From NCBI RefSeq assembly GCF_009469595.2, contig NZ_SSXV01000013.1, positions 59,699 to 123,698 on the forward strand: a DNA stretch of 64,000 bases. The letters run 5' to 3'. The notes below the pieces were generated by a model that made no database searches, was not told the origin of the DNA, and saw only the letters and a list, made by a program, of their open reading frames with translations. This DNA is from Thauera sp. 2A1 (GTDB lineage Bacteria > Pseudomonadota > Gammaproteobacteria > Burkholderiales > Rhodocyclaceae). Positions 46,118 to 56,875 of the stretch are shown piece by piece. A program made the position numbers and the translations under genes. Position 1 is the first letter of the stretch; each line of letters opens with the position of its first letter.

Positions 46118-49100
46118 ATGCGCAGCCTGTCCGTCAACCTCCTGATCTCCCTCGCGTATGCGCTGACGGGCGCAGTGGCGCTCCAGTTCACCGTACCGCC
46201 AGGTTATACCGCGGCCGCGTTCCCGCCCGCCGGCATCGCTCTGTCCGCCCTGCTCATCTTTGGCCTGCGCTCGTGGCCAGCGGTCTATCTCGGATCCCTG
46301 GTCGTGCAGATCTTCGCCTCCTGGCCGATGCTCGGCGAGCCGGGCTGGAACCCGCTCGGCCTGCTGATCGTCCCGCTGGGCGCCAGCCTGCAGGCGGTGG
46401 CCGGCACGCTTCTCGCACGACGGTTGATCGACCTCCCGAACGCCCTCGACACGCCGCGCTCGGTCCTGCGGTTCCTGGGCGTGGCTGCTCCGGTGAGTTC
46501 CCTCATCAGCCCGTCCATCGCCATTCCTGCCCTGGTCTGGGCGAAGGTGATTCCTGTCAGCGAGGCCGCCTTCAACTGGTGGAGCTGGTGGGCCGGTGAC
46601 ACGCTGGGCGTGCTGATCGCGGCGCCGCTGATGTTCGTGCTGGCGGGCAAGCCTGCGGCAGCGTGGCGGTCGCGACGTACGGGCGTGGCCATACCGATGG
46701 CGATCGCACTGGTACTTCTGGGACTGGCCCATCGCCAGGTCATGCGTTGGGAAGACCAGCGCGTCGAAGTGCAGTTCGCCCGCGATGCGGAACATTTTGC
46801 CGAACGCCTGAACAAGCGGCTCGGCGTGCAGCTCGACGTACTGCTTTCCATCGAACGCCTGATGGCCGTCAGCCCGGACGTGAACCGTAGCGAATTCGGC
46901 GAATTCGTCCACCCCTGGATGCAGGCCCATCCGGGTACGCAGAGCCTGAACTGGAGTCCGCTGGTGCGGCACGCCGACCGCGCTGCGTTCGAGGAAAGGA
47001 TGCGCGCGGAAGGGCTGGACGGATACACGATCCTCGACCGGGATGAAAAGGGCCGGACATTTCCGGCGGTGGAGCACGACGAGTACCTGCCGAACGCGTA
47101 TGTCGAGCCATTCGCGAACAACCGCAACGCCGTCGGCCTGAATCCGCTGTCGCTGCCGGTGGCTGCGCAAGCGCTCGCGAAGACGCGCGAAACCGGCCTG
47201 CCAGTTGCGACATCGGCCATCCGTCTGGTTCAGGAAAGCGGATCGCAGCTTGGCGTGATGATCTACAGGGCGGTGCGCGAGGCCGGCAACGGTCGCACGC
47301 TCGGCGTGATTTCGGCGGCCCTGCGCATGGACGACCTGCTCGCCTCGGCGGCTGATGAGGGTGCCGCCACGGGAATCGAACTCTGCCTGACGGATCTCTC
47401 CGCTGCCAGCGAGTCTGCTCGCCTGTCGGGCGCGCCCGATTGCCAGTCGGCAGCCTGGATCGATCGCCAGGTCTCCCACCGCACGCGCATTGCCTTTGCC
47501 GGGCGCGAATGGGAGCTTCGCAGCCGCGCGACCGCAGCCTACCTCGACACCTTGCGCGGCTGGGCCGCGTGGTCGACGATCGCCGCCGGACTCCTTGCCA
47601 CCGGCATGCTCGGTGCATTGCTGCTGATCACGACCGGAAGCCGCCGCCGCATTACGGGGCTCGTGGAGCAACGCACTGCAGAGCTTGAGGCGACGAGCGC
47701 CCGCCTCAACGAGAAACAGGAAGCGCTGGCCGACGCCCAGCGCATTGCCCGCATGGGAAGCTGGGAAACCGTCCCGGGTAGCAAGGTGCTGCACGCCTCG
47801 ACGATGCTGCACCAGCTCCTGGGTTGCGATCAGCAGAAACTGAAATCCGTCGACGACCTCATCGCCGCCGTTTCGCCCGACAGCAGGAAATCCCTGCGCA
47901 AGGCGTTCGAATCCCTGGCCGAGACGCCGGGACGCATGGCGCTGGACTGCCGCATCGGCACGTCGTCGCCGCGCATCCTGCAGTTCCGCATCGAAAGCGA
48001 ATGGCGCGATGGACGCCTCATCCGGCTGCGCGGCACCGCCCAGGACGTGACAGGCGCACGAGAGGCGCAAGCTCAGATCCAGTACCTGGCCCACTACGAC
48101 ACCCTGACTGGCCTGCCCAACCGCAGTGCCTGGCAGGAGCGCGCGCGCGCGGCGCTGGTTGCCGCCCAGCGCCATGGCGACGCGCTGGCGGTGCTGTTCC
48201 TCGATCTCGACAATTTCAAGACGGTGAACGACTCCCTCGGGCATCCCGCGGGCGATCGCCTGCTCGCCGCTGTCGCACGCCGCCTGAGCGGGTGCATTCG
48301 CGGTGAGGATCTGCTGGCCCGCCTCGGCGGCGACGAATTTGTCGCGCTGTTGCCCCGCCTCACCCATTCCGAGGATGCGGCCGTGGTGGCAAGCAAGATG
48401 ATCGACGTGCTCTCGCACCCGGTGCACATCGACGATCACGACCTGCACCTGTCCGTCAGCATCGGCATCGCGCTGTTCCCCGAGGACGGCACCGAAGCCG
48501 ACACCCTGCTCAAGCACGCCGACACTGCGATGTACAGCGCCAAGGAGGGCGGGCGCAACAACTACAAGTTCTTCGTCCCCGAGATGAACGCACGCGCGAC
48601 CGAGCGCCTGCGCCTGGAGAATGACCTTCGGCGCGCACTGGAGCGCAACGAACTGGTCCTGCACTACCAGCCCCAGATCGAGACGGCAACCGGCGCACCC
48701 TACGGTTGCGAGGCGCTGGTGCGCTGGATCCAGCCCGAACGCGGCCTCATTCCACCCGACCAGTTCATTCCGCTGGCGGAATCCACCGGCCTCATCGTGC
48801 CGCTGGGCGAATGGGTGCTGCGGCAGGCCTGTCTGCAGCAGGTGGCGTGGCAACGCGCGGGGCTTCCCCGGCTACTGGTGGCGGTGAACATCTCGGCCCT
48901 GCAGTTCCACAAGCCTGATTTCGTCGATCGCGTGTCGTCGGTGCTGGCAGAGACCGGTGCGGACCCTGCGTGTATCGAGCTCGAGATCACCGAAAGCGCA
49001 CTCATGCAGCCAGGCGACGACCTCTCCGCGCGCCTGCTGAAGCTGGTGGACCTGGGGCTCACCCTGGCGCTGGACGATTTCGGCACCGGCTACTCCAGCC

Positions 49101-49441
49101 TCGCCTACCTGAAGCGCCTGCCGATCGGCCGGCTCAAGATCGACCGTTCCTTCGTCGACGACCTGCCGGGTAATGCCGAGGATGCCGCAGTCGCTTCGGC
49201 GGCCCTGTCACTGGCCCGCGACCTCGGCATGGAAGTGGTGGCCGAAGGCGTGGAAGACCATGCACAGCGGACCTATCTCACCGAGCGCGGCTGTCATGCG
49301 ATGCAGGGCTACCTCTTCTCGCGTCCGCTGCCCGCCGACATGTTCGAGAAATGGATGGCCAATTTCGTCTCCGCGGCGCATCCCGCAGCGTCGCCTGCGG
49401 CGGACATCAGAGCACGCCTGCACGAAGCGAACGCCGCCTGA
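46118..49441 (+). CDS. Membrane c-di-GMP cyclase/phosphodiesterase (MASE1-CHASE-PAS-GGDEF-EAL)
   Basis: The 1107-residue protein has an N-terminal MASE1-like membrane domain (residues 1-205), a CHASE-type periplasmic sensor (about 225-470) closed by a transmembrane helix, and a PAS domain (about 530-640). The GGDEF domain follows with an intact RLGGDEF motif near residue 737 and an RGED inhibitory site just upstream. The C-terminal EAL domain has EALVRW, the catalytic [13 protein letters not shown] and KIDRS residues, and EGVED. Both catalytic centres look active, so it may make and break c-di-GMP. An alternative ATG at 46085 adds 11 residues; neither start has a ribosome binding site. Confidence 0.92.
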   Translation: MRSLSVNLLISLAYALTGAVALQFTVPPGYTAAAFPPAGIALSALLIFGLRSWPAVYLGSLVVQIFASWPMLGEPGWNPLGLLIVPLGASLQAVAGTLLARRLIDLPNALDTPRSVLRFLGVAAPVSSLISPSIAIPALVWAKVIPVSEAAFNWWSWWAGDTLGVLIAAPLMFVLAGKPAAAWRSRRTGVAIPMAIALVLLGLAHRQVMRWEDQRVEVQFARDAEHFAERLNKRLGVQLDVLLSIERLMAVSPDVNRSEFGEFVHPWMQAHPGTQSLNWSPLVRHADRAAFEERMRAEGLDGYTILDRDEKGRTFPAVEHDEYLPNAYVEPFANNRNAVGLNPLSLPVAAQALAKTRETGLPVATSAIRLVQESGSQLGVMIYRAVREAGNGRTLGVISAALRMDDLLASAADEGAATGIELCLTDLSAASESARLSGAPDCQSAAWIDRQVSHRTRIAFAGREWELRSRATAAYLDTLRGWAAWSTIAAGLLATGMLGALLLITTGSRRRITGLVEQRTAELEATSARLNEKQEALADAQRIARMGSWETVPGSKVLHASTMLHQLLGCDQQKLKSVDDLIAAVSPDSRKSLRKAFESLAETPGRMALDCRIGTSSPRILQFRIESEWRDGRLIRLRGTAQDVTGAREAQAQIQYLAHYDTLTGLPNRSAWQERARAALVAAQRHGDALAVLFLDLDNFKTVNDSLGHPAGDRLLAAVARRLSGCIRGEDLLARLGGDEFVALLPRLTHSEDAAVVASKMIDVLSHPVHIDDHDLHLSVSIGIALFPEDGTEADTLLKHADTAMYSAKEGGRNNYKFFVPEMNARATERLRLENDLRRALERNELVLHYQPQIETATGAPYGCEALVRWIQPERGLIPPDQFIPLAESTGLIVPLGEWVLRQACLQQVAWQRAGLPRLLVAVNISALQFHKPDFVDRVSSVLAETGADPACIELEITESALMQPGDDLSARLLKLVDLGLTLALDDFGTGYSSLAYLKRLPIGRLKIDRSFVDDLPGNAEDAAVASAALSLARDLGMEVVAEGVEDHAQRTYLTERGCHAMQGYLFSRPLPADMFEKWMANFVSAAHPAASPAADIRARLHEANAA

Positions 49442-49449
49442 CAAAACAA

Positions 49450-49473
49450 CGGGCCGGCTGATCCACCGGCCCG
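49450..49473. terminator. Hairpin between the GGDEF/EAL gene and clpB
   Basis: CGGGCCGG and CCGGCCCG form an 8-bp stem with an eight-base loop. It lies between convergent genes and is preceded by an A-rich run (ACAAAACAA), which becomes a U-rich tail for clpB transcripts on the minus strand. Confidence 0.65.
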
Positions 49474-49506
49474 CCATGCTGTCGCTTCGACGTCGCGCAC
49501 GTCGGC

Positions 49507-52092
49507 TCAGTTGGCCCGGCCAAAGCTGATGCGGCCCGCTTCGGCATCCACGCGGATGCGGTCCTTGGCGGCGAACTGCCCTTCCAGGATCGCCTTCGCG
49601 AGCGGATTCTCGATGCGCTCCTGGATCGCACGCTTGAGCGGCCGCGCGCCAAACACCGGATCGAAGCCGGCGGAGGCGAGCTCGGCCAGCGCCGCGTCGG
49701 TGACCTCCAGCCCCATCTCCAGACGCGCCAGGCGCTTCTCCAGATACTGCAACTGGATGCGCGCGATGCCAGCGATGTGCTTCTCGTCCAGCGCGTGGAA
49801 CACCACGATCTCGTCGATGCGGTTGATGAACTCGGGGCGGAAGTAGGTCTTCACCTCGGCCATCACGGCCAGCTTGATCACGCCGTAATCGTCGCCCGCC
49901 ATGGTCTGGATCATCTGGCTGCCGAGGTTGGAGGTCATCACGATCACGGTGTTCTTGAAATCCACCGTACGTCCCTGGCCATCGGTCATGCGCCCGTCGT
50001 CCAGCACCTGCAGCAGTACGTTGAACACGTCCGGGTGCGCCTTCTCGACCTCGTCGAACAGGATCACGCTATAGGGCTTGCGCCGCACCTGTTCGGTCAG
50101 GTAGCCGCCCTCCTCGTAACCGACGTAGCCCGGAGGCGCACCGATCAGGCGTGCGACCGAGTGCTTCTCCATGAACTCGCTCATGTCGATGCGGATCAGG
50201 TGCTCCTCCGAATCGAACAGGAACTCGGCGAGCGTCTTGCACAGCTCGGTCTTGCCCACGCCGGTGGGGCCGAGGAACAGGAAGGAGCCATACGGCCGGT
50301 TCTCGTCCGACAGGCCGGCGCGCGAGCGGCGAATTGCGTCCGACACCAGCCGCACCGCCTCGTCCTGGCCGATCACGCGCTGGTGCAGGCGCTCTTCCAT
50401 CTTCAGCAGCTTGTCGCGCTCGCCCTGCATCATCTTGCTCACCGGAATGCCGGTCGCGCGCGACACCACCTCGGCGATTTCCTCGGCGCCGACCTGGGTG
50501 CGCAGCAGCTTGTTCGGCGTGCCGCCACCCTGCGCCGCCTGCTCGGCCATCTTCAGTTGCGCGTCGAGTTGAGGCAGCTTGCCGTACTGCAGCTCGGCCA
50601 CCTTGTCGAGCTGGCCCTTGCGCTGGAACTCCGCCATCTGCGCGCGCAGCGCGTCGATCTCTTCCTTGATGTGTGCCGAGCCGGCGACCTTGGCCTTCTC
50701 CGCCTTCCAGACCTCCTCGAGGTCGTTGTACTCGCGCTGCAGCTTGTCGAGTTCCTCCTCGATCAGTTGCAGGCGTTTCTGCGAGGCTTCGTCCTTCTCC
50801 TTCTTCATCGCCTCGCGCTCGATCTTCAACTGGATCATGCGGCGATCGAGCTTGTCCATGACCTCGGGCTTGGAGTCGATCTCCATCTTGATGCGCGCAG
50901 CCGCCTCGTCGATGAGGTCGATCGCCTTGTCCGGCAGGAAGCGGTCGGTGATGTAGCGGTGGCTGAGCTCCGCCGCGGCGACGATCGCCGGGTCGGTGAT
51001 GTCGACGCCGTGGTGGATCTCGTACTTTTCCTGCAGACCGCGCAGGATGGCGATCGTCGATTCCACCGTCGGCTCCTCCACCAGCACCTTCTGGAAGCGA
51101 CGCTCGAGCGCGGCGTCCTTCTCGATGTACTTGCGGTATTCGTCCAGCGTGGTGGCGCCGATGCAGTGCAGCTCGCCGCGAGCCAGTGCCGGCTTGAGCA
51201 TGTTGCCGGCGTCGATCGCGCCCTCGGCCTTGCCCGCGCCGACCATCGTGTGGATTTCGTCGATGAAGACGATGATGCGCCCTTCTTCCTGCGCGATCTC
51301 CTTCAGCACCGCCTTCAGCCGCTCCTCGAACTCGCCCCGGTACTTGGCCCCGGCGAGCAGCGCCGCCATGTCGAGCGACAGCACGCGCTTGCCCTTCAGC
51401 GTCTCGGGCACCTCGTCATTGACGATGCGTTGCGCCAGGCCTTCGACGATCGCCGTCTTGCCCACGCCGGGCTCACCGATCAGCACCGGGTTATTCTTGG
51501 TGCGGCGCTGCAGGATCTGGATGGCGCGGCGGATCTCGTCGTCACGGCCGATCACCGGGTCGAGCTTGCCGGCGCGCGCGCGCTCGGTGAGGTCCAGGCA
51601 ATACTTGGCGAGCGCCTCGCGCTGGCCCTCTGCGTCCTGGCTGCCGACGCTGCCGCCGCCACGCACCGCCTCGATCGCCGCCTCCAGCGCCTTGCGGCCG
51701 AGGCCGTGCTCCTTCAGCAGACGGCCGACTTCACCCTTGTCGTCGCACAGGGCGAGCAGGAACATCTCGCTGGCGATGAACTGGTCGCCGCGCTTCTGCG
51801 CCTCCTTGTCGGTAACGTTGAGCAGGTTGTTGAGGTCGCGGCCGATGCTGACTTCGCCGCCGTGACCCTCGACCTTGGGCAGGCGATCGATCGCCTTCGC
51901 CAGCGCAGCCTTCAGCGGCGGCACGTTGACGCCCGCGCGCTGCAACAGCGACACCGTGCCGCCGTCCTCCTGATCGAGCAGCGCGCGCAGCACGTGCTGC
52001 GGCTCGATGAACTGTTGATCATTGCCCACCGCGATGCTCTGCGCATCCGATAGGGCCTGCTGGAACTTGGTGGTGAGCTTGTCGAAGCGCAT
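49507..52092 (-). CDS. clpB: ATP-dependent disaggregase ClpB
   Basis: ClpB resolves protein aggregates with DnaK. The 861-residue chain has the double Clp N-domain (1-145), AAA+ domain 1 with Walker [11 protein letters not shown] near residue 205, and the M-domain coiled coil (about 410-525). AAA+ domain 2 has [10 protein letters not shown] near residue 605. I chose ATG 52092, which gives the family N-terminus [11 protein letters not shown] and sits nine bases after GAGGG; an ATG three codons upstream overlaps that site. A sigma-32 promoter lies directly upstream. Confidence 0.96.
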   Translation of the reverse strand: MRFDKLTTKFQQALSDAQSIAVGNDQQFIEPQHVLRALLDQEDGGTVSLLQRAGVNVPPLKAALAKAIDRLPKVEGHGGEVSIGRDLNNLLNVTDKEAQKRGDQFIASEMFLLALCDDKGEVGRLLKEHGLGRKALEAAIEAVRGGGSVGSQDAEGQREALAKYCLDLTERARAGKLDPVIGRDDEIRRAIQILQRRTKNNPVLIGEPGVGKTAIVEGLAQRIVNDEVPETLKGKRVLSLDMAALLAGAKYRGEFEERLKAVLKEIAQEEGRIIVFIDEIHTMVGAGKAEGAIDAGNMLKPALARGELHCIGATTLDEYRKYIEKDAALERRFQKVLVEEPTVESTIAILRGLQEKYEIHHGVDITDPAIVAAAELSHRYITDRFLPDKAIDLIDEAAARIKMEIDSKPEVMDKLDRRMIQLKIEREAMKKEKDEASQKRLQLIEEELDKLQREYNDLEEVWKAEKAKVAGSAHIKEEIDALRAQMAEFQRKGQLDKVAELQYGKLPQLDAQLKMAEQAAQGGGTPNKLLRTQVGAEEIAEVVSRATGIPVSKMMQGERDKLLKMEERLHQRVIGQDEAVRLVSDAIRRSRAGLSDENRPYGSFLFLGPTGVGKTELCKTLAEFLFDSEEHLIRIDMSEFMEKHSVARLIGAPPGYVGYEEGGYLTEQVRRKPYSVILFDEVEKAHPDVFNVLLQVLDDGRMTDGQGRTVDFKNTVIVMTSNLGSQMIQTMAGDDYGVIKLAVMAEVKTYFRPEFINRIDEIVVFHALDEKHIAGIARIQLQYLEKRLARLEMGLEVTDAALAELASAGFDPVFGARPLKRAIQERIENPLAKAILEGQFAAKDRIRVDAEAGRISFGRAN

Positions 52093-52128
52093 CGCGGACA
52101 TCCCTCAATGGATATTGGATTGCTGCCT

Positions 52129-52158
52129 ATGTGGGGCGGAATCCGCGGGCTTCAAGGG
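52129..52158 (-). promoter_or_regulatory. Sigma-32 (RpoH) heat-shock promoter of clpB
   Basis: On the minus strand CCCTTGAA and CCCCACAT are separated by 14 bases, matching the CTTGAA-N13-17-CCCCATnT consensus almost perfectly. The start site would be near 52122, about 30 bases before the clpB ATG. clpB is a classical RpoH target. Confidence 0.85.
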
Positions 52159-52182
52159 CGCAGGCCGGCCGCAGCCGGACTC

Positions 52183-54228
52183 TCAATCGAAAGGCCTGCT
52201 GTTCCCCGGGAGCTGCGGATAGCGCACGTAATCGACCAGGTCCTGGATCTCCTGCGGCGGCGGCGGCGTCAACAGGCTCACCACGATGATGGTCAGGAAG
52301 CCGAGCGGCACCCCGAACACGCCCGCAGAAATCGGGTTGATGTCGAACCACGCGCCGCTCATCGAGCCGCCGAAGAAGGGATGCGTGCGCACCATGTAGT
52401 ACAGCGTGACCGCCAGGCCGACGAGCATGCCCGCCACCGCGCCGGGCCGGTTCGCGCGCTTCCAGAAGATGCCCAGCACCAGGGCAGGAAAGAAGGCCGA
52501 CGCACCGATCGAGAACGCGAGCCCCACCAGGAACAGGATGTTGTCCGGCCGCAACGAGGCCACCCAGGCAGCGACGGCTGCGACGATCAGCAGTTGCGAC
52601 TTCGAGATGACCAGTCGTCGGTGCGTCGTCGCTTCCGGGTTGATCACCTTGTAGTAAAAATCGTGCGACAGCGCGTTCGAGATCGTCAGCAGCAGTCCGT
52701 CCGCGGTCGACAGCGCCGCCGCCAGGCCGCCCGCCGCCACAAGACCCGAAACGACGTAGGGGAGGCCGGCAATCTCCGGCGTGGCGAGCACAATCACATC
52801 GGTGTTGAGGCTCAGCTCCGCCAGTTGCAGCACGCCGTCGCCATTCATGTCGTCGATGCGCACCAGCCCGACCTTGCCCCAGGAGGCCACCCAGTCCGGC
52901 AGGATGTTGAGCGTCGAGCCGACCAGGTTGTAGTAGACCTCCCACTTGGCGAACACCGCGTAGGCCGGCGCCGTCACATAGAGCATGAAGATGAAGAACA
53001 GCGACCACAGCACCGAGCGGCGCGCATCGGCGACGCCCGGCGTCGTGTAGTAGCGCATCAGGACGTGGGGCAAGGCGGCGGTGCCGACCATCAGCACGAA
53101 CATCAACGCCAGGAAGTTGTTGCGCACCACGCTGGATTCCTGCTCATTCGCCCCCGGATGCGCCTGGGCGAGACGCGGCGGCGGCCGCGAGCGCTCCAGC
53201 GCCTCGGCGCGGATGCGCTCCCAGCGCTGTCGCGCGTCGTCGGGCGAGCGCGGCAGGTCGCGCAGCGCGCGCTCGGCCTGCGCGATCTCGCGCGCCGGTG
53301 CGGTATCCAGGCGCAGGCGGTTCAGCCGCTCGACGAGTTGGGTACGCTCCACTTCCAGCGACAGCGGAAGTTCGGCGATCTTGCGCGCATAGTCGTCGGC
53401 ACGCTGCCGATAGAGGTTGCGCACCTCGATCTCGCTCGGCGCATCGAACAGTTCCGCCTCGCGCGCGGTGATCTGCTGCAGGACGCCCCCGTACACCGCC
53501 TGCGGAATCGGGACGCCGGTCAGCTTGTATGACAGGATCACCACCGGCACCAGATAGGCGACGATCAGGATCACGAACTGCGCCACCTGGGTCCACGTCA
53601 CCGCGCGCATGCCGCCGAGGAAGGAGCAGACGAGGATGCCGGCGAGACCGACGAACAGGCCGATCTCGAACTCCATGCCGACGAAGCGGCTGGTGACCAG
53701 CCCCACGCCATAAATCTGCGCTACCAGGTACACGAAGCTGGCCAGCACGGTCGCGGCAAGCCCGACCACGCGTGCGACGTTGCCTTGGTAGCGCGCGCCG
53801 AGGAAGTCGGGAATCGTGTATTGGCCGAACTTGCGCAGATAGGGGGCGAGCAGCAGTGCCACCAGCACGAAGCCGCCTGTCCACCCGGTCACGAAGGCGA
53901 GGCCTTCGAAGCCGGAAAAATACAGCGTGCCCGCCAGGCCGATGAACGACGCCGCGCTCATCCAGTCCGCCGCGGTGGCCATGCCATTGAATACCGCCGG
54001 CACGCGCCGGCCGGCAACGTAGTACTCCGACACGTCGGAGGTCCGGCTCATGACGCCGATCCCGGCGTAGATGGCGATCGTCATGAACAGGAAGACGTGC
54101 CCGATCACACGTTGCGACAGGCCGAAATGCTCGCCGACGGCAAGCAGGCCGACGAACAGGATGAAGCTCCCGGTGTACCACGTGTAGTAACGCCGCAGGC
54201 GCCGCGCGAAAGCGGACTGGCGCCTCAT
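52183..54228 (-). CDS. Solute:sodium symporter, VC_2705 family
   Basis: The 681-residue transporter has about 13 hydrophobic segments of the SSS fold, with the sodium-site region YVAGRRVPAVFNGMATAADWMSAASFIG. Residues about 265-345 form a charged, soluble, heptad-like insertion between membrane helices. Another polar loop near residue 465 contains DMNGDGVLQLAE, a good EF-hand calcium loop. The family is related to acetate/carboxylate permeases. It is the last gene of the signalling block that begins downstream of acs, and lies 37 bp after the sensor-exonuclease gene. No small DUF4212 partner gene was seen beside it. Confidence 0.9.
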   Translation of the reverse strand: MRRQSAFARRLRRYYTWYTGSFILFVGLLAVGEHFGLSQRVIGHVFLFMTIAIYAGIGVMSRTSDVSEYYVAGRRVPAVFNGMATAADWMSAASFIGLAGTLYFSGFEGLAFVTGWTGGFVLVALLLAPYLRKFGQYTIPDFLGARYQGNVARVVGLAATVLASFVYLVAQIYGVGLVTSRFVGMEFEIGLFVGLAGILVCSFLGGMRAVTWTQVAQFVILIVAYLVPVVILSYKLTGVPIPQAVYGGVLQQITAREAELFDAPSEIEVRNLYRQRADDYARKIAELPLSLEVERTQLVERLNRLRLDTAPAREIAQAERALRDLPRSPDDARQRWERIRAEALERSRPPPRLAQAHPGANEQESSVVRNNFLALMFVLMVGTAALPHVLMRYYTTPGVADARRSVLWSLFFIFMLYVTAPAYAVFAKWEVYYNLVGSTLNILPDWVASWGKVGLVRIDDMNGDGVLQLAELSLNTDVIVLATPEIAGLPYVVSGLVAAGGLAAALSTADGLLLTISNALSHDFYYKVINPEATTHRRLVISKSQLLIVAAVAAWVASLRPDNILFLVGLAFSIGASAFFPALVLGIFWKRANRPGAVAGMLVGLAVTLYYMVRTHPFFGGSMSGAWFDINPISAGVFGVPLGFLTIIVVSLLTPPPPQEIQDLVDYVRYPQLPGNSRPFD

Positions 54229-54265
54229 GCGCCGAACCTCGCCGCGCTGCCGGGCGCCGCATCCA

Positions 54266-56485
54266 TCAGTACTTCACCCGCGCGTAGTAGGTCTTCTCGG
54301 CGGCCTCGCGCGCGTCGCGCAGGGTGTGGATCCCCTTCTCCGCCAGCAGCGGCAGCATCTTCAGGAACACCTCGGCGGTGACGATGGCATCACCGAGCGC
54401 GGTATGGCGACCGATGATGGTGAGCCCCAGTCGCTCGGCGATCGCCTCCAGCCGGTGCGACTCCTGGTTGGGATGGATGACCGCCGACAGCAGCAGCGTG
54501 TCGAGCACCGGCTGGTCGAAGCGCAGCCCCGTGCTCGCCTCCTTGAGCTGCAGGAAGCGCATGTCGAAGGCAGCATTGTGCGCAACCAGCACCGTGTCGG
54601 CGGCGAAGGCGTGGAAGGCCGGCAGCACCTGGGCGATGTCGGGCTGGCCGCGCAGCATCGCCTCGGTGATGCCGTGGATCTCGGCCGACTCGGGCGCCAG
54701 CGGACGGTTCGGATCCACCAGTTGCTCGAAGGATTCGCTGCGCAACAGCTTGCCGTTGAGGATGCGCGTGGCGCCGATCTGGATGATCTCGTCGCCCTGA
54801 GAAGGATTGAGGCCGGTCGTCTCGGTGTCGAAGACCGTGTACACCAGCTCGGACAGCGGCCGATCGTCCAGCGCATGCGCCTGCTCCGACCACTTGAAGA
54901 GGTCGAAATCGTAGTACTCGGGGCGGCTCTCGCCGCGCAGGAAGACATCCGGCTCCACCTCGGCCTGCGGCGTCGCCACCGGCAGCAGGAGCCGGAAGAA
55001 GGCGCGATGCCGCACCTTCTCGCGTTCGAGCCACATCTCGCCATCGTGGCGCTCGATCACGTCGCGCACGGTGAGCGGCGTGCTCTCGCCCTCCAGCCGC
55101 ATCGGCTCGAGCTCCCAGCTCATGACCGTCTCGGTGCTCATCGCCTGTCCGGACCAGATCAGGTCGAGATGCGCCCGCCGCCCCGCACCACTCAAGCGCA
55201 GACGCACCTCGCGCACCTCGAACTCGTCCGACAGCCGGCTCGCCAGATAGGTGAGCGCCTGCATCAGCGAGAAGCTGTCCACCTTCACCCACACCGACTC
55301 GTCGATCTCCTCGAGCTTGCACGGCAACTGCAGGCGCGCCTCGATGCGGCGCTGCATGGCGGCGACGAGGTCCACGCCGAGCATCTCCTCGAGCGGCCAG
55401 CGCGCCTTCAGCGAATCGGCGAACTCGGTGGCGATGCCGTTCAGGCGCCGGCTCATCGCCTGCACCTCGTCGCGGATCACGCCGCTGAAGCGCTCGCGCA
55501 GGTCGTCCTGCAGGTCGGGGTACTCGAGCATCTCCGCCGCCGCCCGCACATTGGCCAGCGCAGCGCGGTTGCCTTCGGTGAGGTCGTGAAGCATCTGGTC
55601 GCGGCGCGACTCGGTCTCGAAATGCCGTGTGATGTTGTCCAGCATCAGGATGAAACCGGTGACGACCCGTTGCCCCGCGACGCCGTCGCCGGCCGCAGCC
55701 GGATTGCTCTCCGCCGTCGTCACGGCGTCGTTCCCGTCGGCAGGCGCAGCCAGCACCGGTGCCATCTGCACCCGCAGCAGTTGCCCGGCGCGGGTGGTGG
55801 TGACGAAGTTCGCCTGAGCCTGGGCTGCGCCGCGGCGCAGGCGCTGCTGGATGGTCTCGAGCGCGTGCGCCACCAGGCTGCGGTCGAACACGCCGTAGAT
55901 CGAGCGCCCGAGGCCGAGCAGCTCGCTGCCACCGACGGCCGGCGCCTCGGACAGCGCTCGGAACTGCTGGCGCGCACGGCTGTTGTAAAGCAGGATGCGG
56001 CCGTCGAGGTTGCACACCACCACGCTCTGGGTCAGCTCGGACATCAACGCCGCAAGGCGGTTCTTTTCCTGCTCGACGGATTCCTTGGCGCGGGCGATCT
56101 GTGCTTCCACATCGGTGAGCAGCGCGTCGCGCTGTTCGGCCAGTTCGTTCACCGCCTGCGCCAGGTTGCGCACCTCGGGCGGCCCGTCCGGTTCGACGCG
56201 AAAGCCACGGTTCGCCCCCAGCATCAGGCGCAGGTTCTCGACCATGCGCAGCAGGCCCTGCACATACTGGCGAAACAGCGCGCGGATCACCCCCACGCCC
56301 GCTGCAAGGCCGGCCACGGTGAGCAGCGTACCGAGCGAAAGATGCGGCGCGATCAGTTCGACCAACCGCGGGCGCACGCTCTCCGGCGTCTCGGCCCACA
56401 CCAACAGCGCGGTCAGCAGGAAGGGGCCCGTCATCAACACGACGAGCACCACCACGGCAAGCACGAAGCGTGCGCGGGCGGACAC
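54266..56485 (-). CDS. Membrane sensor-like protein fused to a DnaQ-type 3'-5' exonuclease
   Basis: The 739-residue protein has two transmembrane helices (about residues 8-30 and 50-70), a HAMP-like linker and a PAS-like domain (about 150-285). A histidine-kinase-like helical pair follows (MLHDLTEGNRAALANVRAA). The ATPase-like region (about 400-510) lacks a clear N-box and G-boxes, so kinase activity is doubtful. Residues about 545-720 are a DEDDh exonuclease: DTETTG near 554, HNAAFDMRF near 633 and HTALGDA near 693, all catalytic residues present. Its GTG start lies three bases after the response-regulator stop. The substrate, whether DNA, RNA or a nucleotide, is unknown. Confidence 0.88.
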   Translation of the reverse strand: MSARARFVLAVVVLVVLMTGPFLLTALLVWAETPESVRPRLVELIAPHLSLGTLLTVAGLAAGVGVIRALFRQYVQGLLRMVENLRLMLGANRGFRVEPDGPPEVRNLAQAVNELAEQRDALLTDVEAQIARAKESVEQEKNRLAALMSELTQSVVVCNLDGRILLYNSRARQQFRALSEAPAVGGSELLGLGRSIYGVFDRSLVAHALETIQQRLRRGAAQAQANFVTTTRAGQLLRVQMAPVLAAPADGNDAVTTAESNPAAAGDGVAGQRVVTGFILMLDNITRHFETESRRDQMLHDLTEGNRAALANVRAAAEMLEYPDLQDDLRERFSGVIRDEVQAMSRRLNGIATEFADSLKARWPLEEMLGVDLVAAMQRRIEARLQLPCKLEEIDESVWVKVDSFSLMQALTYLASRLSDEFEVREVRLRLSGAGRRAHLDLIWSGQAMSTETVMSWELEPMRLEGESTPLTVRDVIERHDGEMWLEREKVRHRAFFRLLLPVATPQAEVEPDVFLRGESRPEYYDFDLFKWSEQAHALDDRPLSELVYTVFDTETTGLNPSQGDEIIQIGATRILNGKLLRSESFEQLVDPNRPLAPESAEIHGITEAMLRGQPDIAQVLPAFHAFAADTVLVAHNAAFDMRFLQLKEASTGLRFDQPVLDTLLLSAVIHPNQESHRLEAIAERLGLTIIGRHTALGDAIVTAEVFLKMLPLLAEKGIHTLRDAREAAEKTYYARVKY

Positions 56486-56488
56486 CGC

Positions 56489-56857
56489 TCAACCCTCCAG
56501 CAGGCTGCGCACTTTTTCCACCAGTTCCTTCGTCGAGAAGGGCTTGGTCATGTAGGCGTCGGCGCCCAGTGCCAGCCCCTTGCTCACTTCGGTATCGCGG
56601 CCTTTCGCCGTCAGCATCATGATCCGGACCGACGCCAGCGCGGGGTCGGCCCGCACCTCCTGGCAGACGTCGAAGCCACTCTTCCTGGGCATCATCACGT
56701 CGAGCAGCACCAGATCGGGACGGCCCTCGCGAATGCGCTGCACCGCCTCCTCGCCGTCGTTCGCGATCGTCACCTCGTAGCCCTCGCGCTTCATGAGGAA
56801 TTCCAGCGAGATGACGATGTTCTGCTCGTCGTCGGCGATCAGGATCTTCTTTTTCAT
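56489..56857 (-). CDS. Receiver-only response regulator (CheY-like)
   Basis: The 122-residue protein is a single receiver domain. The acidic pair ADDEQN, the phospho-acceptor Asp in VLLDVMMP, the Thr in MLTAKG and the Lys in MTKPFS are all present. There is no output domain, so it must act by protein contact. It lies 18 bp after the symporter-kinase gene and three bases before the sensor-exonuclease gene, so it probably receives phosphate from the first and may act on the second. Confidence 0.93.
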   Translation of the reverse strand: MKKKILIADDEQNIVISLEFLMKREGYEVTIANDGEEAVQRIREGRPDLVLLDVMMPRKSGFDVCQEVRADPALASVRIMMLTAKGRDTEVSKGLALGADAYMTKPFSTKELVEKVRSLLEG

Positions 56858-56875
56858 GTGTTCCTCCCCTGAGCG

